Part shown: positions 6,541 to 11,458 of the stretch, one piece after another
Layout of the letters: each line of letters opens with the position of its first letter
Position numbering within the stretch: the stretch's first letter is position 1
Assembly (NCBI GenBank): GCA_003482405.1
Contig: DMZB01000040.1
Coordinates: forward strand, 2,267-13,724
Direction: 5' to 3'
Length of the DNA stretch: 11,458 nt
Source: Lactobacillus sp.
Lineage (GTDB): Bacteria > Bacillota > Bacilli > Lactobacillales > Lactobacillaceae
The notes under the pieces: generated by a model
Seen by the model: the letters and a program-made list of their open reading frames with translations, nothing else
What the model was told of the DNA's origin: nothing
Databases searched by the model: none
Position numbers and translations under genes: made by a program

Positions 6541-7458
6541 ATGAAAGTTTTTGTCACAGGTGGTAATGGATTCATTGGTCAGGCCGTTGTTAAAGGCTTG
6601 CTAGATCATGGTCACTCAGTCCTGGCGTTGGCTCATTCTGAACATTCCGCTCAACAATTAATCGCTGCTGGGGCGACCCCACTTCAAGGATCACTGGATG
6701 ACCTTGAAATTTTAGCAGAAGGCGCTCGCAATAGTGATGGCGTGATTCATCTGGCTTTTACAAACGACTTTAACCATTACGACGATGCCGTTGCAAAAGA
6801 TATGGCCGCAATCACTGCAATTGGCGACGCCTTAAAGGGCACAAACAAACCGTTCGTTAATACATCAGGCACTTTGATGGCACTAGGGTTGGGACACACC
6901 GCAACCGAACAAGATCGCGTGACCGACCCAGTTGGCCGTGCCGCATCAGAAGCATTGGCCTTAAGTTACGGCAACAAAGGTGTTCGCGCTAGTGTCGTTC
7001 GTTTGGCACCAACTGTTCATGATGTTCAACGGCAAGGGTTCGGCTCAATCCTCGCACAAATGGCGGCTACTCAAGGAAAAATCGGCTATGTCGGCAGCGG
7101 CGACAACGTTTGGCCTTCTGTTCATCGTAACGATGCGGCTAAATTGTTTGTTGCTGCCTTAGAACATGGTGAACCCGGTGCAGTCTATAATGCTGTTGCG
7201 GAGGAAGGCATTCCCGTTAAGGATATCATCAACACCATCGCAACCACATTAAACGTGCCCGTTGAGCATTTTGACGAGGCAACAGCCAAACAGTACTTCG
7301 GCTGGTTTGCGCCAACCGTTGAACAAAGTAACCCCACCAGCAGTGTATGGACACAGCAGGCTTTAAATTGGCACCCGACTGAAGCCGGGCTTTTAACTGA
7401 TATGACAACCTTTTTGAGCAATCCGGATAATGTTCAGGCACTGAAACAAGCCCGATAA
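6541..7458 (+). CDS. SDR-type NAD(P)-binding oxidoreductase (atypical, epimerase-like)
   Basis: This 305-residue cytoplasmic protein has a Rossmann-fold N-terminus with the dinucleotide motif TGGNGFIG (6-13), as in extended and atypical short-chain dehydrogenases. It lacks a clear YxxxK catalytic pair; the corresponding region reads GRAASEALALSYGNKG. Segments VVRLAPTVHD, GYVGSGDNVWPSVHRNDAA and NAVAEEGIPV are typical of a widespread SDR subgroup related to NAD-dependent epimerases whose substrates are mostly unknown. The gene is divergent from tetR. Its promoter is overlaid by two operators, so it is probably the main repressed target. The start has GAAGG about nine bases upstream. It ends at a terminator shared with whiA. 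Aldehyde or quinone-like substrates are conceivable but not shown by the sequence. Confidence 0.9.
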   Translation: MKVFVTGGNGFIGQAVVKGLLDHGHSVLALAHSEHSAQQLIAAGATPLQGSLDDLEILAEGARNSDGVIHLAFTNDFNHYDDAVAKDMAAITAIGDALKGTNKPFVNTSGTLMALGLGHTATEQDRVTDPVGRAASEALALSYGNKGVRASVVRLAPTVHDVQRQGFGSILAQMAATQGKIGYVGSGDNVWPSVHRNDAAKLFVAALEHGEPGAVYNAVAEEGIPVKDIINTIATTLNVPVEHFDEATAKQYFGWFAPTVEQSNPTSSVWTQQALNWHPTEAGLLTDMTTFLSNPDNVQALKQAR

Positions 7459-7460
7459 TA

Positions 7461-7506
7461 AAAATAACGATTGATCCTGACTTTCGGATTCAATCGTTAT
7501 TTTTTT
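7461..7506. terminator. Bidirectional terminator between SDR gene and whiA
   Basis: A perfect 12-base stem (AATAACGATTGA, 7463-7474, with TCAATCGTTATT, 7490-7501) continues inward with TCC/GGA. T-runs follow on both strands. The whiA stop codon lies inside the plus-strand T-run, so the two converging genes share this element with almost no spacing. Confidence 0.93.
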
Positions 7507-8449
7507 ATGCAGACACCACATCATCATCACGTAGTTTATCCGCAAATTCATTGATTTTTCGCAACCGGTGATTGACGCCGGATTTTGAAATTGGACCACC
7601 CGGTATTAAATCCCCGAGTTCTTTCAAACTCACTTCGCGATTAGCTAACCGAGTTTCAGCCATCGCCCGCAATTTTTCAGGCAACTGGCCTAAGCCAACA
7701 CGTGTTTGAATATATTCGATATTATCAATTTGGCGTGAACTAGCCGAGGCAACCTTTTCCATATTGGCCGTCTCACAGTTAACTAGTCGGTTAACCGAGT
7801 TACGCATGTCACGCATGATTCGCACATCTTCAAACTTTAACATCGCGTTTGTGGCCCCAATCAGTGTAAGAAAATCGGAAATTTTCTCGCCTTCTTTGAG
7901 GTAGGTAATGTAACCACTGCGACGGTTTGTCATTCGTGCGTTCAAATCATAGCGATTCATAAACTCACAAATTTGCTGGTTTTGCTCTTCATACAACGAA
8001 TAAACTTCCAGATGATAACGACTTGTATCTGGGTTGTTAACGGACCCGCCGGCCAAAAACGCACCACGCAAATACGAGCGAATCTCGCTGTCTTCATTTA
8101 AAACATGGTCGGGAACGACTTCCTCAATCCCCGTATCACCCAGTACCCGTAGATCGTTTAACACTTGTTGGGTACCGCTTTTCAGCCGCACGACGTACAT
8201 GTTGTTCTTCTTCAGTTTAACGTTTTTACGGACGATCAATTCCGCTTCCAACCGATAAAACTGCTTCAACAACGCATAAATACGGCGCGCAATGGCCGGA
8301 TTTTCCGTTTGAACATTAAGTACAAACGCATGGTTAACGATACTGACCGCGCCATTCATTCGAATTAACGCCATGAGTTCAGCCTTACCATTTGCTGCAT
8401 GAACTTTTAGTCCAGTTAATTCTTTCTTAACGTCACTTGCATAGGACAT
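7505..8449 (-). CDS. whiA: DNA-binding protein WhiA
   Basis: This 314-residue protein matches the WhiA family in length and layout. The N-terminal part is a LAGLIDADG-homing-endonuclease-like fold, with the diagnostic [13 protein letters not shown] segment at about residues 129-141. The C-terminal helix-turn-helix, at about 270-305, contains [26 protein letters not shown]. WhiA is a sporulation regulator in Streptomyces; in Bacillus it binds DNA and influences cell division and chromosome segregation, and the endonuclease activity is lost. The start has GGAGG eight bases upstream. It is the last gene of rapZ–yvcK–whiA, and the gap to yvcK holds a dispersed repeat copy. Confidence 0.97.
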   Translation of the reverse strand: MSYASDVKKELTGLKVHAANGKAELMALIRMNGAVSIVNHAFVLNVQTENPAIARRIYALLKQFYRLEAELIVRKNVKLKKNNMYVVRLKSGTQQVLNDLRVLGDTGIEEVVPDHVLNEDSEIRSYLRGAFLAGGSVNNPDTSRYHLEVYSLYEEQNQQICEFMNRYDLNARMTNRRSGYITYLKEGEKISDFLTLIGATNAMLKFEDVRIMRDMRNSVNRLVNCETANMEKVASASSRQIDNIEYIQTRVGLGQLPEKLRAMAETRLANREVSLKELGDLIPGGPISKSGVNHRLRKINEFADKLRDDDVVSA

Positions 8450-8490
8450 CGTGCCACCTCCTTAAATGCGCGCGAACACGCTGTCTTTTG

Positions 8491-8530
8491 TCTTATTGCT
8501 CGGCATCTCCCAGGCTTCGGCATCACTCTA
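8491..8530 (-). repeat. Dispersed intergenic repeat, copy 3 (yvcK–whiA gap)
   Basis: On the plus strand the unit reads TCTTATTGCTCGG, then CATCTCCCAGGCTTCGG, then CATCACTCT. Inside it CGGCATC occurs twice, 17 bases apart (8501-8507, 8518-8524). The yvcK stop codon TAG is embedded at its downstream edge. It aligns with the rapZ-upstream copy at about 25 of 32 positions and shares 13 identical bases with copy 2. Confidence 0.7.
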
Positions 8531-9532
8531 CTCAATATGCTTATGGGCCAGGAGCTTCATTAACTCGGCAACGACTTTGGTGCCATCATGAAAGGCACCG
8601 GCATCCCTTAACTCTAGTAAGTTTGCTCGGATCGAACGGACACCCATTCGCGTCAATGCACCAGTGTCCGAAGTTACTTGCGTCGAAACCTCATTCCAGC
8701 GTTTCCAATCCATATAGTCCTCGGGCACCTTTTCAGTGTTGACGAGTACTGTGTCCACAAAGTTAGCGCCTAAATGTTGATTGAGCACACGCACATGGTC
8801 CGCGTCCGTGAAGTGATCCGTTTCACCCTTCTGCGTCATAATGTTACAAATATAGACAATCTCAGCTGGCGTATGAACAATCGCTTCGCCAACGTTTGAA
8901 ACCATCAAGTTCGGTAAAATGCTGGTGAACAAACTTCCTGGACCTAGCACAATGAGATCTGCGCCCAAAATGGCGTCGATTACCGCCGGCATGGCCTTCG
9001 CAATTTTATCCTCAGCATCTGGCTGTGGCGTGACCCAAACTCGTTTAATCTGTTTGTGAGCAGCCGTGATTTCAGCCTCACCAGCCAGTTGCGTGCCATC
9101 GGAAAATTCCGCATGCATCACCAGTGGCTCGTTGGCAACCGGATACACGTGCCCATCCACTTGCATCATCTCAGAAAGTTCCTGAACCGCACCAAACACC
9201 CCGTGCTCCATCTCGGTTAGCGCTGCAATAATCAGATTGCCAATCGCGTGACCGGAAAAGAAATTGTCGTTGGCCTCAAACCGATATTGAAAGACCTTGA
9301 GTTCAAGCGGTGTCAAACGTGATAAAGACGCCATGACGTTACGAATATCGCCAGGCGGCACCACGTTAATATAATTTCGAATAATTCCCGACGAACCACC
9401 ATCATCTGCAACAGTTACCACGGCCGTGACATCGACATCTTGCTTATGCAAGGAGTCTAAGACAACGGGTAATCCCGTGCCTCCGCCGATAACAACAACG
9501 CGTGGCCGTCGCTTCTCAATTGATTCTGTCAT
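8528..9532 (-). CDS. yvcK: Gluconeogenesis factor YvcK/GlmR
   Basis: This 334-residue protein is YvcK, also called GlmR, a cytoplasmic protein related to 2-phospho-L-lactate transferase CofD. In Bacillus and Listeria it binds UDP-N-acetylglucosamine, helps direct carbon into cell-wall precursors, and is needed for growth on gluconeogenic carbon. Visible family motifs are [11 protein letters not shown] near the N-terminus, VADDGGSSG (about 41-49), PPGDIRN (59-65) and [14 protein letters not shown] in the second half. The start codon overlaps the rapZ stop in the sequence ATGA, so translation is probably coupled to rapZ; there is no strong ribosome binding site of its own. The order rapZ–yvcK–whiA is conserved widely in Firmicutes. 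Confidence 0.97.
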   Translation of the reverse strand: MTESIEKRRPRVVVIGGGTGLPVVLDSLHKQDVDVTAVVTVADDGGSSGIIRNYINVVPPGDIRNVMASLSRLTPLELKVFQYRFEANDNFFSGHAIGNLIIAALTEMEHGVFGAVQELSEMMQVDGHVYPVANEPLVMHAEFSDGTQLAGEAEITAAHKQIKRVWVTPQPDAEDKIAKAMPAVIDAILGADLIVLGPGSLFTSILPNLMVSNVGEAIVHTPAEIVYICNIMTQKGETDHFTDADHVRVLNQHLGANFVDTVLVNTEKVPEDYMDWKRWNEVSTQVTSDTGALTRMGVRSIRANLLELRDAGAFHDGTKVVAELMKLLAHKHIE

Positions 9533-10416
9533 GAGCGATTGACCGTTTCCTTTCGTTTGTTCACGTCACGGTGACTCACGTGAACCCGATAATTCTTGCC
9601 CAAATCTTTGCCGAGTCGTTCAGCAATTGCAACGGAACGGTGTTGACCACCGGTACATCCAATCGCAATCGTCAAACTGGTTTTACCTTCTTTTTGATAA
9701 CCTGGTAAGGTCAGTGTTAACAAACTCAAGAATTGGCTATAAAACGATTCTGTAGCCGGTTGAGCCATCACATAATCGTAAACAGCCTGGTCGCGACCCG
9801 TCAGCGCCTTTAATTCTGGCACATAGTACGGATTCGGAAGGAAACGCACATCCATCACGATATCTGCATCAATTGGTAGACCATATTTATAGCCAAACGA
9901 TAAGACTTCAACGTGGAACTCAGCGTGTTCATCTTGAGTATCAAAACGCTCCGAAATTGTTTCACGTAGCTGTCGCGGTGTTAGCGAATCCGTGTTAATA
10001 ACCAAATCAGCACGTTCTTTCATCTCCGAAAGTAGGCTGCGTTCTTGATGGATGCCATCCAAGACACGGCCGTCCATGGCCAACGGATGTGCACGACGGG
10101 TTTCCTTATAGCGCGCCACCAATTCTGCATCGGAGGCATCGAGGAACAGCACTGAAGTGTCTACCGTACCAGCACTCGAGGAAATCGCCAGCATCTCTTG
10201 CAAATCATCAAAGAATTCACGTGATCGCAGGTCAACAACCAGCGCGACCTTTTTAACGTTCCCGGATTGACGAACCAACTGCCAAAACTTTGGCAATAAC
10301 TTAGGTGGCATATTATCCATTACGAAGTAGCCCAAGTCTTCGAAACTTTGCATGGCTACCGTCTTCCCGGCGCCACTCATCCCTGTGATGGTCACTAGCT
10401 TTAACTGCTGTGCCAT
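9529..10416 (-). CDS. rapZ: RNase adapter / nucleotide-binding protein RapZ (YvcJ)
   Basis: With the start chosen here the protein has 295 residues, the normal size for RapZ/YvcJ. An N-terminal P-loop, GMSGAGKT (12-19), binds ATP or GTP. The C-terminal domain has the diagnostic [19 protein letters not shown] and GCTGGQHRS segments. In E. coli RapZ steers RNase E to small RNAs controlling glucosamine-6-phosphate synthase; in Firmicutes YvcJ is a nucleotide hydrolase of less clear role. An in-frame ATG at 10452 gives a longer frame starting MPGCGQK, but that part comes from the intergenic repeat hairpin. The G7 tract at 10430-10424 lies seven bases before the ATG at 10416 and only one base before the ATG at 10422, so 10416 fits best. 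The gene overlaps yvcK by four bases. Confidence 0.96.
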   Translation of the reverse strand: MAQQLKLVTITGMSGAGKTVAMQSFEDLGYFVMDNMPPKLLPKFWQLVRQSGNVKKVALVVDLRSREFFDDLQEMLAISSSAGTVDTSVLFLDASDAELVARYKETRRAHPLAMDGRVLDGIHQERSLLSEMKERADLVINTDSLTPRQLRETISERFDTQDEHAEFHVEVLSFGYKYGLPIDADIVMDVRFLPNPYYVPELKALTGRDQAVYDYVMAQPATESFYSQFLSLLTLTLPGYQKEGKTSLTIAIGCTGGQHRSVAIAERLGKDLGKNYRVHVSHRDVNKRKETVNRS

Positions 10417-10439
10417 TATCATGCCCCCCCTTTTTTGGC

Positions 10440-10487
10440 CGCAGCCCGGCATCTACCGAGCTGCGGCACTACTCTCCTAAACGTGCA
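10440..10487 (-). repeat. Dispersed intergenic repeat, copy 4, with hairpin (upstream of rapZ)
   Basis: Read on the minus strand it starts with GCACGTTTAGGAGAGTAGTGCC and continues into a hairpin: CCGCAGC and GCTGCGG arms plus an inner CGG/CCG around TAGATG. It lies in the rapZ leader between the -10 and the ribosome binding site. The hairpin is followed by AAAAAAGGGGGGG rather than T, so it is not a terminator. It may slow or protect the transcript, or may simply be a neutral repeat. Confidence 0.7.
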
Positions 10488-10514
10488 CCTGTCTCTCAGG
10501 GCGCTACTCCTCAC

Positions 10515-10523
10515 ATTATAACA
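10515..10523 (-). promoter_or_regulatory. Extended -10 promoter of the rapZ–yvcK–whiA operon
   Basis: Minus-strand TGTTATAAT is a perfect -10 with the extended TGn motif. The -35 region is poor, which is normal for extended -10 promoters. It lies in the 86-base gap after yibF, so the operon can be expressed independently of yibE/yibF. Confidence 0.7.
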
Positions 10524-10538
10524 TACCGGGTGTGTCTT

Positions 10539-11339
10539 TTATTCTTCAGAATCTGATTTCGCGACTGAATCCGTTTTCGTTTGTTTCTTTAGGCGTCGAT
10601 CCCATCGCCAACTGGCGACACCAGCTGTCATTGGAACCGTAATCAGAACGCCGATAAACGACAACAAAACCATCAATAGTTCCGCGACGAAGACTTTGTC
10701 GTTAAACACTTCGCCAATCGAGTAACGCAGACCGACAAACCAGATAAATAATGCTAAAAAGCCACCAAAGAAACCAAAAAACAACGTATTAAACGTCGTT
10801 CCGATGATTTGTTTGCCCACGTTCAAACCGTCGCCAAACAGCCGCTTACCAGTAATGGTTGGTTGGTGTGTTTCGATTTCGGACAAACCAGACGATATCG
10901 CCATTGCAGCTTCTGCAATGGCCCCCAATGTACTCAACACGACAGTACAAATTTCCACCTTTAAAAATGACAGGCCAATGTAAAGCGACATCCCTTCTAG
11001 ATCTTCACTGTCTTCATCGCCAAATCCAGCCACTTGCGCCCAATGTTCAACTGGCACGATAAAGAGTAATAGTAAAAACATCACAATGACCGACGCATAA
11101 AACGCCGTGGTCGTACTATTGTCATCATCGTTGCCAAAGAAAATCGTCACAGCCAGAATAATTGAACCACTCACTAAGGTAACTGGCAGCGGCGGTAAAT
11201 GAAATTGGACCAAGACGATGGTCAAAAATAAAAGACCAAAGTTAATCCCTAGGCTGACAAACGCAATTGCGCCCTGTTTGCCACCAACACCCCACATCGC
11301 TAAAAATAATAAAATTGCTAACACACTAAAGTTCGTCAT
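10539..11339 (-). CDS. YibE/F family membrane protein (YibF-like)
   Basis: This 266-residue multi-pass membrane protein belongs to the YibE/F family. It has about six or seven hydrophobic segments: roughly 4-20, 23-45, 51-68, 79-98, 122-148, 183-207 and 218-243. The polar C-terminal tail is lysine- and serine-rich. In lactic acid bacteria a YibE and a YibF protein are usually encoded as a pair, and the partial gene directly upstream fits YibE. The function of the family is not established; the two proteins presumably form a membrane complex. The start has AAGGTG seven bases upstream and overlaps the preceding gene by 14 bases. No terminator hairpin follows the stop codon, so some transcripts may continue into rapZ. 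Confidence 0.85.
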   Translation of the reverse strand: MTNFSVLAILLFLAMWGVGGKQGAIAFVSLGINFGLLFLTIVLVQFHLPPLPVTLVSGSIILAVTIFFGNDDDNSTTTAFYASVIVMFLLLLFIVPVEHWAQVAGFGDEDSEDLEGMSLYIGLSFLKVEICTVVLSTLGAIAEAAMAISSGLSEIETHQPTITGKRLFGDGLNVGKQIIGTTFNTLFFGFFGGFLALFIWFVGLRYSIGEVFNDKVFVAELLMVLLSFIGVLITVPMTAGVASWRWDRRLKKQTKTDSVAKSDSEE

Positions 11340-11458
11340 CGGTTGTCACCTTCTTTTTCATCAAACGACTAGCCACAAAGCTGGCCACTGGAATCGCCAA
11401 GACAATGCCCAATCCGCTGATCAAACTTTGGTACACGCCCATCGAACTATTCCTCCTG
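11326..11458 (-). CDS. C-terminal end of a YibE-like membrane protein (partial), or a 38-residue membrane protein
   Basis: A minus-strand frame is open from the window edge to a TAG at 11328-11326 and encodes 43 residues ending in SRLMKKKVTTDDEL. Its hydrophobic part, SGLGIVLAIPVASFVAS, aligns with the C-terminal membrane segment of the downstream protein (SFIGVLITVPMTAGVAS). The alignment supports this being the end of a YibE paralogue. An internal ATG at 11442 has AGGAGG nine bases upstream, so a separate 38-residue one-pass protein cannot be excluded. The frame overlaps the yibF start by 14 bases, implying translational coupling. Confidence 0.62.
   Translation of the reverse strand, partial: RRNSSMGVYQSLISGLGIVLAIPVASFVASRLMKKKVTTDDEL

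Noticed and set aside
8437..8742. Plus-strand 101-codon frame over the yvcK–whiA gap
   Set aside because: It runs through the repeat and antisense to yvcK, with low-complexity His/Ser/Pro-rich translation and no start signal.
9893..9905. CGATAAGACTTC as another TetR operator
   Set aside because: It lies inside rapZ coding sequence, lacks the second half of the palindrome and matches only the first arm plus CT.
10417..10452. N-terminal extension of RapZ starting MPGCGQK
   Set aside because: It is encoded by the repeat hairpin and the poly-G ribosome binding site; family members begin close to the P-loop.
1..11458. Insertion sequences, prophage, CRISPR or toxin–antitoxin elements
   Set aside because: No transposase-like, integrase-like or phage protein, no regularly spaced direct repeats and no paired small toxin/antitoxin frames were found on either strand.

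Overview
The window looks like a chromosomal segment of a low-to-mid GC Firmicute, most likely a member of the Lactobacillaceae. The evidence is the rapZ–yvcK(glmR)–whiA operon next to a yibE/yibF pair, a clpP gene behind a CtsR operator, a T-box leader, strong AGGAGG-type ribosome binding sites, and dispersed GC-rich intergenic repeats of a kind I associate with lactobacilli. No transposase, phage gene, CRISPR array, tRNA or rRNA is visible.

Layout. (1) Positions 1-434 hold no gene. They carry a minus-strand promoter, a complete T-box leader with its terminator, and repeat copies; the gene it controls starts beyond the left edge. (2) 435-3087, minus strand: a half-size ABC exporter with its own consensus promoter, preceded by a MenA/UbiA-like prenyltransferase. 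(3) 3177-3967, plus strand: clpP with CtsR operator, promoter and terminator. (4) 4038-6401, minus strand: a second half-size ABC exporter and a TetR-family regulator. (5) 6445-7506, plus strand: a divergent NAD(P)-binding SDR-type protein, ending in a terminator shared with whiA. (6) 7505-11458, minus strand: yibE (3' end only), yibF, rapZ, yvcK, whiA. The last three form an operon with an extended -10 promoter.

How the genes may work together. The core genes (clpP, whiA, yvcK, rapZ) surround what looks like an accessory module: tetR, SDR, a prenyltransferase and two ABC half-exporters. Two independent DNA signals tie the module together. The first is a TetR-like operator, GATAAGNCTATC, present twice in the tetR/SDR promoter region; a 14-base near-copy (13 of 14 identical) lies between the putative -10 and the start of the prenyltransferase gene. 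The second is a leader element, 17 of 22 bases identical, placed just upstream of both ABC genes. My inference is a small, possibly undescribed regulon in which a TetR repressor controls a redox enzyme and a membrane prenyltransferase, with two co-regulated half-transporters that could pair as a heterodimer. The substrate cannot be read from sequence.

Separately, a dispersed repeat (TTATTGCTCGG … ACTCT … AAACGTGC) occurs in the same orientation upstream of rapZ, upstream of whiA and downstream of the T-box. At rapZ its ATG produces a misleading upstream start codon.
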